This document shows positions 16,654 to 25,504 of a stretch of 33,300 nt of DNA, one piece after another. Position 1 is the first letter of the stretch, and each line of letters opens with the position of its first letter. This DNA comes from an uncultured Porphyromonadaceae bacterium. Its GTDB lineage: Bacteria; Bacteroidota; Bacteroidia; Bacteroidales; Muribaculaceae. The notes beneath the pieces were generated by a model, which saw only the letters and a program-made list of their open reading frames with translations, ran no database searches and was not told where the DNA came from. The translations under genes and the position numbers were made by a program. The DNA is taken from the NCBI GenBank assembly GCA_900550395.1, contig URSD01000027.1:1-33300 (forward strand). The letters run 5' to 3'.

Positions 16654-18672
16654 ATGAACAACAATATGAATAAATTTTGCATAATGGCGGCCGCAGCAGC
16701 CGTTGCCGCCACGGCTTGTAGCCCGAAGCAGGCCGCCAACGCAGTCGACGACGATTTCGACTACACCGTCGACCGCTTCGCCGACATCGAGGTGCTGCGC
16801 TACAAGGTGCCCGATTTCGACAGCCTCAGCGTCAATCAGAAAGCACTCGTTTACTACCTGACGGAAGCCGCCCTCTGGGGACGCGACATACTGTGGGACC
16901 AGAACTGCGCCGTCAACCTCCCCCTGCGCAACACGCTGGAAAAAATATACACCACCTACGACGGCGACCGCGAGTCGGCCGAATTCAAGGCTTTCGAGAC
17001 CTACATGAAGCAGGTTTGGTTCGGCAACGGCATCCATCACCACTACTCGATGGACAAGTTCACGCCCGGATTCTCCAAAGAATTCTTCGCCGCACAGCTG
17101 GAACGCGTCGGCGCCTCGGACCGCGAGGAGCTGACCCGAGTGGTCTTCGATCCCGAATACCTCGCCAAGCGTGTAAATCAGGCCGACAACGCCGACCTTA
17201 TCGCCACCTCGGCCTGCAACCTCTATGGCCCCGGCCTGACCCAGGCCGAAGTCGAGGCTTACTATAACGCAATGAAGGACACCACCGACCTCACCCCCGT
17301 GAGCTACGGCCTCAACAGCCGCGTCATCAAAGGCAAGGACGGCAAGGTGGAGGAACAGGTCTACAAGCTCGGAGGCCTCTACGGCGAGGCCATCGCCAAA
17401 ATCGTCGAAAACCTCGACAAGGCCAAGGCATACGCCGAGAACGACGCCCAGCGCAACATCATAGAGAAGCTGATCGAGTTCTACACCACCGGCGACCTCA
17501 AGACCTTCGACTACTCTTCCATTGCATGGGCGGAGGACACCGCCTCGCAGGTCGACTTCATCAACGGATTCATCGAGAGCTACGGCGACCCCCTGGGCAT
17601 GACGGGTTCCTGGGAAAGCATCGTAAACTTCAAGAACATACCGGCCAGCCGCCGCACCGAGACACTGAGCGCCAACGCGCAGTGGTTTGAGGACCACTCG
17701 CCCGTTGACCCGAAGTTCCGCAAGGAGAAGGTGAAAGGCGTATCAGCCAAGGTCATCACCGCCGCCATCCTTGCCGGCGACTCCTATCCCGCCACTCCCA
17801 TCGGCATCAATCTGCCGAACGCCAACTGGATACGCGCCGCCCACGGCTCCAAGAGCGTGACTCTGGAGAACATCACCCAGGCCTACGACGCAGCCAGCCA
17901 CGGCAGCGGCTTCGACGAGGAGTTCGTAATCGACGAGCCTACCCGCAAGCTCATGGCCGACTATCTGTTCATCACCGACAACCTGCACACCGACCTGCAC
18001 GAGTGCCTCGGCCACGGCTCGGGCCGACTGCTGCCCGGCGTAGACCCCGACGCGCTCAAGGCCCACGGCTCCACTCTGGAGGAGACACGCGCCGATCTCT
18101 TCGCGCTCTACTATCTGGCCGACCCCAAGTTGCTTGAGATAGGTCTGCTCGACAATCCCGACGCCTACAAGGCCGAGTATTACAAATACATCCTCAACGG
18201 CATCATGACCCAGCTCAACCGCATCGAGCCGGGCAAGGACATCGAGGAAGCCCACATGCGCAACCGTGCCCTCATAGCCCGCTGGGCCTACGAGCACGGC
18301 AAGGACGCCAACGTGATAGAGTTTGTGAAGCGCGACGGCAAGACGTTCGTCAAAATCAACGACTACGAGGCTCTGCGCGGCCTCTTCGGCGAGCTGTTGG
18401 CCGAAATCCAGCGCATACGCAGCACGGGCGACTATGAGGCCGGCCGTCAGCTTGTGGAGCAGTACGCCGTGAAGGTAGACCCCGAGCTGCACAAGGAAGT
18501 GCGCGAACGTTACGCCAAACTCAACATAGCCCCCTACCGCGGCTTCGTAAATCCCGTCTACACTCCGGTCATGGAGAACGGCAAGATCACCGACGTCAAG
18601 GTGAGCTACGACGAAGATTACACCGACCAGCAGCTGCGCTACAGCCGCGACTACTCCACGCTCCGCAAATGA
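16654..18672 (+). CDS. Dipeptidyl peptidase III lipoprotein (M49 family)
   Basis: Dipeptidyl peptidase III removes dipeptides from the N-terminus of short peptides. The 672-residue protein has the M49 zinc motif HECLGH (His449 and His454 as ligands, Glu450 as the catalytic base) and the second motif EETRAD with Glu477 as third ligand. The N-terminal segment MNNNMNKF plus a hydrophobic stretch ends in the lipobox ATAC, so it is probably a periplasm-facing lipoprotein, unlike the cytosolic eukaryotic form. HECLGH matches the Bacteroides-type enzymes. It sits 6 bases after the methyltransferase gene and overlaps tgt by 4 bases. Confidence 0.93.
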   Translation: MNNNMNKFCIMAAAAAVAATACSPKQAANAVDDDFDYTVDRFADIEVLRYKVPDFDSLSVNQKALVYYLTEAALWGRDILWDQNCAVNLPLRNTLEKIYTTYDGDRESAEFKAFETYMKQVWFGNGIHHHYSMDKFTPGFSKEFFAAQLERVGASDREELTRVVFDPEYLAKRVNQADNADLIATSACNLYGPGLTQAEVEAYYNAMKDTTDLTPVSYGLNSRVIKGKDGKVEEQVYKLGGLYGEAIAKIVENLDKAKAYAENDAQRNIIEKLIEFYTTGDLKTFDYSSIAWAEDTASQVDFINGFIESYGDPLGMTGSWESIVNFKNIPASRRTETLSANAQWFEDHSPVDPKFRKEKVKGVSAKVITAAILAGDSYPATPIGINLPNANWIRAAHGSKSVTLENITQAYDAASHGSGFDEEFVIDEPTRKLMADYLFITDNLHTDLHECLGHGSGRLLPGVDPDALKAHGSTLEETRADLFALYYLADPKLLEIGLLDNPDAYKAEYYKYILNGIMTQLNRIEPGKDIEEAHMRNRALIARWAYEHGKDANVIEFVKRDGKTFVKINDYEALRGLFGELLAEIQRIRSTGDYEAGRQLVEQYAVKVDPELHKEVRERYAKLNIAPYRGFVNPVYTPVMENGKITDVKVSYDEDYTDQQLRYSRDYSTLRK

Positions 18673-19802
18673 ATTTCAAAGTACAGGCCGAGGCGGGCGG
18701 CGGCAGCGCCGCCCGCGCGGGAACCATCACCACCGACCACGGCGAGATACTGACTCCCATCTTCATGCCCGTGGGCACGCAGGGAGCCATCAAGGGCGTA
18801 CACTTCAGCGAGATGCGCGAGCAGGTGAAGGCGCAGATAATGCTCAGCAACACCTACCACCTCTACCTCCGCCCCGGCATGGACATCATAGGCCGCGCCG
18901 GCGGTCTGCACCGCTTCAACGGCTGGGACCGTCCCATCCTCACCGACAGCGGCGGCTTCCAGGTGTTCTCTCTGAGCGAGCGTCGCAAGCTCACCGACGA
19001 GGGAGCCTGGTTCCGCAGCCACATCGACGGCTCAAAGCATCTGTTCACCCCGGAGAATGTGGTAGACACGCAGCGTATCATCGGCTCGGACATAATGATG
19101 GCCCTTGACGAGTGCACACCAGGCGACGCCGACTTCGACTACGCCCGTCGTTCGCTCTCGCTCACGCGCCGCTGGCTCGACCGCGGCTGGAAGCACTTCT
19201 GCGAGACCGAGCCGCACTACGGCCACAGCCAGGCGTTCTTCCCCATAGTCCAGGGCTGCACCTACACCGAACTGCGCCGCGAGGCCGCGCGCCATGTGGC
19301 CGACCTCGGCGCCGAGGGCAACGCCATCGGAGGCCTCGCCGTCGGCGAACCCACGGAGGTGATGTACGAGATGATAGAGGTCGTCAACGAAATCCTGCCG
19401 AAGGACCGCCCGCGCTATCTGATGGGGGTCGGCACGCCGGCCAACATTCTCGAAGCCATTGACCGCGGCGTCGACATGATGGATTGCGTGATGCCCACCC
19501 GCAACGCCCGCAACGGCATGCTCTTCACCCCCTACGGCACCATGAACATGCGCAACCGCAAGTGGGCCGACGATTTCTCGCCCCTGCAGCCCGACGGCGC
19601 CGCCGAGGTGGACCGTATCTACTCCAAGGCTTTCGTGCGCCATCTGTTCATCGCCGAGGAACTGCTTGCCATGCAGATAGCCTCCATCCACAATCTCGCC
19701 TTCTACCTCTGGCTCGTGGGAGAGGCACGCCGCCACATCCTTGCCGGCGACTTCCCGGAGTGGAAACGCAACATGATACCCCAACTCAGCCGCCGCCTCT
19801 GA
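18669..19802 (+). CDS. tgt: tRNA-guanine transglycosylase, zinc cysteines absent
   Basis: Tgt swaps guanine 34 for preQ1 in tRNAs with GUN anticodons, leading to queuosine. The 377-residue protein keeps DSGGFQVF (Asp93), the nucleophile Asp272 in MDCVMPTRNARNG, and the C-terminal HNLAFYLWL with His341. The usual zinc cysteines (CxCxxC about 25 residues before the His) are not present: that stretch reads AAEVDRIYSKAFVRHLF. Surrounding residues align well, so this is not a frameshift. Loss of the metal site may be a Bacteroidetes trait. It is placed in an operon-like run between DPP III and an LptF/LptG permease. Confidence 0.94.
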   Translation: MNFKVQAEAGGGSAARAGTITTDHGEILTPIFMPVGTQGAIKGVHFSEMREQVKAQIMLSNTYHLYLRPGMDIIGRAGGLHRFNGWDRPILTDSGGFQVFSLSERRKLTDEGAWFRSHIDGSKHLFTPENVVDTQRIIGSDIMMALDECTPGDADFDYARRSLSLTRRWLDRGWKHFCETEPHYGHSQAFFPIVQGCTYTELRREAARHVADLGAEGNAIGGLAVGEPTEVMYEMIEVVNEILPKDRPRYLMGVGTPANILEAIDRGVDMMDCVMPTRNARNGMLFTPYGTMNMRNRKWADDFSPLQPDGAAEVDRIYSKAFVRHLFIAEELLAMQIASIHNLAFYLWLVGEARRHILAGDFPEWKRNMIPQLSRRL

Positions 19803-19820
19803 CACAGCGTTCCATAAGAA

Positions 19821-20894
19821 ATGTTCAAGATACTCGACCGCTACATAATCCGCAAATTTCTGGGTACCTACGTATTCGCCATCATACTCCTGCTGGCTAT
19901 CGTGGTGATGTTCGACGTCAACGAAAAGCTCGACGCCTTCCTGAAGGCGCCGCTTCGCGCCACCCTGCTCGACTACTACGTCAACTTCCTGCCCTATTTC
20001 GCCAACCAGTTCTCGCCGCTGTTCACGTTCATTGCCGTGATATTCTTCACCTCCAAGCTCGCGGGCAACAGCGAGATCATAGCCATGCTCAGCTCGGGCA
20101 TGAGCTTCGGACGCCTCATGCGGCCTTACCTCGTATCGGCCACGGTGATTGCCATCGCCACATTCACGCTGGATGCGTTCATCATCCCGCCGGCCAACGT
20201 GAAGCGCATCGAGTATTACAACACCTATGTCAAGAACAAGCGTGTGGACTACGGCTCCAACATCATGCTCATGGTGAAGCCCGGCGAGATTGCCTACATG
20301 AGCCGCTACGACAACATCACCAAGACCGGCACACGCTTCTCTCTCGAGTCGTTCGACAAGGACAAGCGCCTCGTCTCGCGCCTGACGGCACAGAGCATCA
20401 AATGGGACACGCTCTACAACTGGCGCGTGAACGACTATGTGATACGCGATTTCCGCGATAACCGCGAGTACCTGACACGCGGCTTCACGCTCGACACCAT
20501 CATACCTTTCGAGCCGCGCGACTTCCTAATCTCCAACAGCGACCACGAGAAGATGACGACCGCCGACCTCTCGCAGTACATCGACGGGCAGCGCCGCCGC
20601 GGCGTGGGCAACATAGCCCGCTTCGAGGTGGAGTACCACCGCCGCTTCGCCATCACGGCCGCAGCGTTCATCCTCACCGTGATAGGGATGTCGCTGTCGA
20701 GCCGCAAAGTGAAGGGCGGCATGGGCCTGAACATCGGTATCGGCCTGGTGCTGAGTTTCAGCTACATTCTCTTCATGACAATCACCCAGACATTCGCCCT
20801 CTCGGGACTCACCTCACCCCTCGTGGCAATGTGGATTCCGAACGTAGTCTTCACCATCATCGCCGTCATCCTCTATCTCCGCGCCCGACGATAA
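19821..20894 (+). CDS. LptF/LptG (YjgP/YjgQ) family permease
   Basis: This 357-residue inner-membrane protein belongs to the LptF/LptG family, which works with the LptB ATPase to pull lipopolysaccharide out of the inner membrane. The N-terminus MFKILDRYIIRKFLGTY and the first membrane helix are typical. Three membrane segments precede a periplasmic beta-jellyroll part (about residues 125-265), and three follow. Sequence alone does not decide between F and G. It starts 18 bases after tgt and ends the long plus-strand run; no clear terminator follows. Confidence 0.9.
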   Translation: MFKILDRYIIRKFLGTYVFAIILLLAIVVMFDVNEKLDAFLKAPLRATLLDYYVNFLPYFANQFSPLFTFIAVIFFTSKLAGNSEIIAMLSSGMSFGRLMRPYLVSATVIAIATFTLDAFIIPPANVKRIEYYNTYVKNKRVDYGSNIMLMVKPGEIAYMSRYDNITKTGTRFSLESFDKDKRLVSRLTAQSIKWDTLYNWRVNDYVIRDFRDNREYLTRGFTLDTIIPFEPRDFLISNSDHEKMTTADLSQYIDGQRRRGVGNIARFEVEYHRRFAITAAAFILTVIGMSLSSRKVKGGMGLNIGIGLVLSFSYILFMTITQTFALSGLTSPLVAMWIPNVVFTIIAVILYLRARR

Positions 20895-21226
20895 TCACAT
20901 TCAATTCTTTGAATTTCAGAAAAAATGCCTAAATTTGCCGTAGATAAGCTTTCAGAAATGATAAACTACGGCAAATACATCACCATTCCATTGCATAAGC
21001 AATGGATATCGGCACGCATCAACTTGCAATCTGAAAGTAATTCATCCACTTTTCCTTACAATTTAACGCAAATCTGGGGGGGGGTAAATTACACTGTTTA
21101 TTCTCCGGCCTAAATTCTGCTGCATCACTCAGCAGTCAGAATTCCTGTACATCCCGTAAACACGCGGATGCACTTTGTCATATCATTACTTCACCAACAC
21201 ACATCATCACCTAAAACCATAATACA
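20895..21226 (+). other. 332-base leader region with repeats and a G9 tract
   Basis: This AT-rich intergenic region precedes the beta-helix gene. It holds an 11-bp inverted repeat (20933-20943 with 20966-20976), a 7-bp hairpin with a 4-base loop (20988-20994 with 20999-21005), and an 8-bp complementary pair CTTTCAGA (20949-20956) with TCTGAAAG (21030-21037), whose left half lies in the loop of the first repeat. A run of nine G's is at 21076-21084 and a bulged 10-bp hairpin is at 21113-21143. A small frame of 51 codons from the ATG at 20958 to 21113 crosses the G9 tract; it matches nothing I recognise. Confidence 0.6.
20908..20937 (+). promoter_or_regulatory. Promoter of the beta-helix/caspase block
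   Basis: TTTG (20908-20911) and TAAATTTG (20930-20937) with an 18-base spacer match the Bacteroidetes promoter. Transcription would start near 20942, leaving a leader of about 285 bases before the beta-helix gene. No better promoter was found closer to that gene. Confidence 0.55.
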
Positions 21227-22990
21227 ATGCTTAAAAAAGTAACTCTTGCAGCCACCTTACTGCTCACATCCCTGAGCCTTCATGCGCTGGAAATCACCCG
21301 TTACGTCAGTCCATCAGGCACAGGCGACGGCATGACCGAACAGACTCCCACCTCCGATCTTGGCGCCATGCTCGCCCTCGGAGCAAAGGTAGACGCCATC
21401 AACCTCAAAGTAAATCCAGGCTTCTATTCCCTCGGCATCCGTGACACCGGCGAAGGCGTGACCTACAGCAATGTGATACTCGACGGCACCTGGAATAAGG
21501 AGGAAGGCTCGTCTGAAAAGGTGCGCATCAACTTTCCCGGAGTGGAATTCGTCAACAGCAGCATTGGCAACGTGAGCTTTGCCGGCGGCGTCAGCATCAG
21601 CAATGGGTATCTCACGAACTGCGAGGCCGACAAACTGATGATAATCGACCTCAACAACGGCAACGGCATGCTTAAAAATTGCAAGGCTAAAGGCTTCCAG
21701 GTTACCAACTGGGCAAGCCGTTCCAATTCTCTCGCCAGACTCGAAATGTGCCGCACTGCAGGCGGAGGCGGCTACGGACTGCAGGGCAAAGGTATCGGCA
21801 CGCTGCTGGTCTCCGATTGTGATTTCAGCAACAACAAGGCGGGAGGCATCAATATCGACGGATGTACCACGGCACAATTCGAGAAATGCACTTTCAGCTT
21901 CAACTCCGGCGACGGCGCCCTACGGCTTGTAGAATTTGACAAGTCCGGCCGCGCCTTATTCTCCAAATGTGAATTCATCGGCAACGAAGTGACATCCAAC
22001 CATGCCCATAATATATATGTGTACAGCAACGTAACGTTCGAAGACTGTCTTTTCTGTCATAATACCGAGAAAGACTACGACCGCAAGGGAATAGTACATC
22101 TCGTACGCCCCGACTTCCAATTCAATAACTGCACGTTTATCAACAACAACGGCGCGCTGGAGCTTGAGCAGTTTTATCCAACGGAATGTCAGATTAACAG
22201 CTGTGTCTTCTGGGGCAACGGAAGCACCAATATCTACGCCGGCGGCCGGGAAGACGTTCTCCTTGCCAACTGCGCCATGGACCACGGCACAGGCGTGCCC
22301 GAACTTGATGCCGAAAAAGGCATTCTGCTCTTGACCGAGGAAAACAAAGGCTTTGAATTTACCGGCACCGATGTAGAACTACAGCCCAATTCCGTACTCA
22401 TAAACCAGGGCCGTTCACGAATGCCATTCGAGAGAGATCAGCTCAATCATCCACGTAACGCTTTCGGGGGCACCGACATAGGTTGCACCGAATTCGTATC
22501 CTGCCCCGGTCTTTGGCAACCGGACTCTTTAACGATCAATACGGCGGAAGGCAATTATATTATGGCAAAGGCTCATGTCGGCAACAACGATTATTACTGT
22601 CTGTTCCCTGAATACAAAAGAGACGAACTTGAGATCAAAAGCTACATCACCGACATCATCTACCTTGACAAGCTGCCGGTAATGCCCAAGACCCACATGG
22701 ATGGCGCACTGATTGAGCGCCACATCAATTACAACGATGGATTTATAGTGGACGTGCTCGCATTTGATAATGACAAGTTTTTATGGGTACCCGTTGCCGC
22801 CGAAGCGTACGTCTCGGCCAAAGAGCGCCCAACAGTCAAGATTATCGACGGCGAAATCAAATTCGTAAAACCGCAGGCTACTCAAAAACCGGCCTCCACA
22901 GCACGCAAGACCGGCTCCAACGCCCGCAAAGCTGGCTCTACCGCACATCGGACAGGCTCAAATGGTCACCGCAACGGCACACGCCGCTAA
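21227..22990 (+). CDS. Secreted parallel beta-helix protein with basic repeat tail
   Basis: The 587-residue protein has a signal peptide (about residues 1-20, cleavage near LHA). Residues about 95-340 form a right-handed beta-helix, shown by repeated turns of the type CDFSNNKAGG, CTFSFNSGDG, CEFIGNE and CTFINNNG. Such folds occur in polysaccharide lyases and surface adhesins, but no lyase catalytic residues can be named. The C-terminus (557-584) is four in-register heptapeptides (STARKTG, SNARKAG, STAHRTG, SNGHRNG) followed by TRR, strongly basic. No type IX secretion domain is seen. The caspase-like gene starts 18 bases later, so the two are probably cotranscribed. Function is unknown. Confidence 0.8.
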   Translation: MLKKVTLAATLLLTSLSLHALEITRYVSPSGTGDGMTEQTPTSDLGAMLALGAKVDAINLKVNPGFYSLGIRDTGEGVTYSNVILDGTWNKEEGSSEKVRINFPGVEFVNSSIGNVSFAGGVSISNGYLTNCEADKLMIIDLNNGNGMLKNCKAKGFQVTNWASRSNSLARLEMCRTAGGGGYGLQGKGIGTLLVSDCDFSNNKAGGINIDGCTTAQFEKCTFSFNSGDGALRLVEFDKSGRALFSKCEFIGNEVTSNHAHNIYVYSNVTFEDCLFCHNTEKDYDRKGIVHLVRPDFQFNNCTFINNNGALELEQFYPTECQINSCVFWGNGSTNIYAGGREDVLLANCAMDHGTGVPELDAEKGILLLTEENKGFEFTGTDVELQPNSVLINQGRSRMPFERDQLNHPRNAFGGTDIGCTEFVSCPGLWQPDSLTINTAEGNYIMAKAHVGNNDYYCLFPEYKRDELEIKSYITDIIYLDKLPVMPKTHMDGALIERHINYNDGFIVDVLAFDNDKFLWVPVAAEAYVSAKERPTVKIIDGEIKFVKPQATQKPASTARKTGSNARKAGSTAHRTGSNGHRNGTRR

Positions 22991-23008
22991 AACATAAATC
23001 TTGCAATT

Positions 23009-25054
23009 ATGATAAAACAAATATTCTTATCGGCATTGATTGCTGCAGCTCCATTCGCTGCCACGGCACAACTGGTAGCTGATGTTTCGTACGATGACGC
23101 AACCCGCGAAGTGAATATCACATACACACCGGGCCATCAGGATCCTGTGCGACTGCTAATGAGTCAGGACGGAGGCAGTTGGACCGAACTGCACGACTTC
23201 ACCAATGACCCCTCCGGCAGCATCTCCTGGGACATCTTTAACGAATGTCCCGAAGGCGTGCGCAACGCACGCTTCCGTGTGCAGGGATTCACCACCGCAG
23301 ACATTTCATCTATTCCGACAAAACCGTCGGGGCTGTATTCCATACCGTCGGGAGTAGTTCAAGGCAACCGTGCTTACTTCCTGAATACAAGTACAAAAAA
23401 ACAATATGCCGGAGACTTGCGCAAAGGCACCGCTGCAACGGCTACAGACCAAGTGACGGTAACCGCCCACGTGTATATCTATGACTTCATCTCGAAAGAC
23501 TGGCTCGAACTGACAAACTTCGACAGCCAGTCGGTCCGTGTGCCGCGCAAGACCCACAACGGACTGTTCCCGGCTCCGAGAATTCCGTCTTACAGCATTT
23601 ACGTTTCCGACAGTGGTTCGGTGAGCGTTAACGGCAGACAAGTATCGAGCGACGAACTTGACGCCATGTGCGCATCAAAACCGGTAACGTTGCGCCCCCG
23701 ATTCTCCGCTTATGCCAAAAACTACGTAGAAAAGAAAATCGACGCGTGGCAGATCAAGGGAGAATTTGAGAAAACTTCTGACTACCGTGCCCGCATTCTC
23801 GGCGAGCGTGACAGCCGCATCGCGCAATATACAGAAGAAGCACGCCAACTGTTCATCAACAGTCAGAAGCCACTCGACCTCAGGGCGACTATGACTCTCG
23901 GGCGCTACGACTCTGACAACGAGGTATTTCTTATCTCCACGCCGGAGTATGGCGACATGCTCGTACCAGTACCCGTAGCCGACGCCCCGAAGTTCAAGAA
24001 GGACTGGGCCAAAGTGGTGGCTTTCCCGGAATATGCCATCGAGAACGACGAGCTGGCTCTCGTAGGAGTGGCATTCCGTCCCAACAAAGGCAAAGCAAAA
24101 CAGACATACTACTACAGGCGGGGCAGCACAACAGAATATTCCGTGCCCGAAATCGCGTTCAATTTTGCACCCATCGAAATTGAGGTGCCGCAAGGCACCA
24201 CTTCGCAGGAGGGCGTCAATGTAAGGCGAGAAAAAATTGTCGTAGGCAACCTCTCGGATGTTGATACCGACATTCCTGAAGGCGTCCGCACAGCCAATGA
24301 CAACACATTCGCCGTAATTATATCCAACGAAAACTATCGCCGCGTTGCCCCGGTGGAATACGCGCTGAACGACGGACGCATCATGGCCGACTACATGAAA
24401 CGAACTCTCGGACTGCCGGCAGACCATGTGCATCTTGTAGAGGATGCCACTCTCAACGATCTGCGCAACGAAATCGACTGGATGAAGAGTGTGAGCAAAG
24501 CATACGGCGGCGATGCCGGATTCATCCTGTACTATGCCGGACACGGATTGCCCGACGACGCTGACCGCAACGGCTATCTGCTCCCTGTCGACGGCTACGG
24601 GTCGAATGTGTCCACATCACTGTCCATGAACGACCTGGCCGACGAACTCGGTGGCATCGGCTCCAAAGTTACTTTGGTACTTCTTGACGCATGCTTCTCT
24701 GGAGCAGTGCGTTCGGGAGGCATGCTATCGTCGGAACGCGGCGTTGTCCTGAAAGTCAAGCCGCATAAAGTAAACCGAGGGAATGTGGTGATGATCTCGG
24801 CCTCGCAAAACGACCAGACAGCATCCAAATACGACGAGCAGAACCACGGCCTGTTCACTTACTTCCTGCTGAAAAATCTTCAGGCCACGAAAGGAAGCAC
24901 CACCATCGGCGAACTTGTGGACGATGTCACCACAAACGTGAACCGTGTGTCCGTAGTTTCCAACAACAAGGCACAGACTCCCGGCGTGTCAGTCTCGCCC
25001 TCCTTCGCCGGCGCCTGGCGCGATATACGCATCAACGAGCTGTCTAAACGCTGA
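23009..25054 (+). CDS. Secreted caspase-like (C14) peptidase
   Basis: The 681-residue protein starts with a signal peptide (about 1-20, ending ATAQ). A beta-rich fibronectin-like segment follows (about 21-95), then a long middle region with a motif seen in Bacteroidetes caspase-family proteins (WQIKGEFEKTSDYRAR), and a C-terminal caspase-like domain (about 430-670). The catalytic pair is visible: His512 in YYAGHG and Cys562 in LLDACFSG. After the Cys comes VVMISASQNDQTAS, also typical of the fold. The dyad looks intact, so it should be an active cysteine peptidase in the periplasm or outside the cell. Substrate is unknown; the adjacent Lys/Arg-rich beta-helix tail is a possible target, by inference only. 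Confidence 0.88.
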   Translation: MIKQIFLSALIAAAPFAATAQLVADVSYDDATREVNITYTPGHQDPVRLLMSQDGGSWTELHDFTNDPSGSISWDIFNECPEGVRNARFRVQGFTTADISSIPTKPSGLYSIPSGVVQGNRAYFLNTSTKKQYAGDLRKGTAATATDQVTVTAHVYIYDFISKDWLELTNFDSQSVRVPRKTHNGLFPAPRIPSYSIYVSDSGSVSVNGRQVSSDELDAMCASKPVTLRPRFSAYAKNYVEKKIDAWQIKGEFEKTSDYRARILGERDSRIAQYTEEARQLFINSQKPLDLRATMTLGRYDSDNEVFLISTPEYGDMLVPVPVADAPKFKKDWAKVVAFPEYAIENDELALVGVAFRPNKGKAKQTYYYRRGSTTEYSVPEIAFNFAPIEIEVPQGTTSQEGVNVRREKIVVGNLSDVDTDIPEGVRTANDNTFAVIISNENYRRVAPVEYALNDGRIMADYMKRTLGLPADHVHLVEDATLNDLRNEIDWMKSVSKAYGGDAGFILYYAGHGLPDDADRNGYLLPVDGYGSNVSTSLSMNDLADELGGIGSKVTLVLLDACFSGAVRSGGMLSSERGVVLKVKPHKVNRGNVVMISASQNDQTASKYDEQNHGLFTYFLLKNLQATKGSTTIGELVDDVTTNVNRVSVVSNNKAQTPGVSVSPSFAGAWRDIRINELSKR

Positions 25055-25111
25055 ACAAACGTCCGCAATGATGCGTTATAAGGCCATACAACTCTCTTAA
25101 AACGCATAATC

Positions 25112-25438
25112 ATGGACTATCAGAATTTAGCAACTCAGGCTGCCGACGTAGCCAAAGAGAAAGCCGCCCAGGCAGCCACCGCCGCAAAAGTGGCTGCTGA
25201 CGCCGAAACCGAGGCAATCAAGGAAAAAGCCACAGCCAACGCAGCCACCATCAAGGAGAACGTGACGGAAAAAGCCGCCGAACTTAAGGAAAAGACCGGA
25301 GCCTGCGCAGGCAAAGCCGCCGCAACCGTGAAGGAGAAAGGCTCCGAATTCTCGGACAAGGCTAAGCATGTGGCATCCAATGTCCTGGAAACCATCGCCG
25401 AGAAGGCAGCCGAATACAGCGAGAAGCTGAAAAAATAA
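25112..25438 (+). CDS. Small LEA/apolipoprotein-like helical protein
   Basis: The 108-residue protein is almost entirely Ala, Lys and Glu in an amphipathic helical pattern with loose 11-residue periodicity (AKEKAAQAATAAK, EAIKEKATANAAT, KEKTGACAGKAAA, AEKAAEYSEKLKK). This resembles group 3 LEA proteins, apolipoproteins and YtxH-type stress proteins. There is no signal peptide, and a single Cys lies mid-protein. It starts 57 bases after the caspase-like gene and ends just before a strong hairpin, so it may be the third gene of the same transcript. A role in stress protection or membrane surface binding is inferred from composition only. Confidence 0.72.
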   Translation: MDYQNLATQAADVAKEKAAQAATAAKVAADAETEAIKEKATANAATIKENVTEKAAELKEKTGACAGKAAATVKEKGSEFSDKAKHVASNVLETIAEKAAEYSEKLKK

Positions 25439-25457
25439 CGCATAACTCACGCTACAG

Positions 25458-25492
25458 ATAGGCCGGAAAAACGCCACGTTTTTCCGGCCTAT
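25458..25492. terminator. Strong 16-bp-stem terminator hairpin
   Basis: The arms 25458-25473 and 25477-25492 pair perfectly over 16 bp with a 3-base loop (CCA). The five-T run lies inside the right arm (25479-25483). The stem sits 20 bases after the helical-protein stop codon and can serve both strands. Confidence 0.75.
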
Positions 25493-25504
25493 TGATTACT
25501 GACT

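Noticed and set aside
20925..20957. Upstream extension of the small frame starting at ATG 20925
   Set aside because: This ATG lies ahead of the -7 element, so the predicted transcript would not include it. Only the shorter form from 20958 is kept, as a tentative observation.
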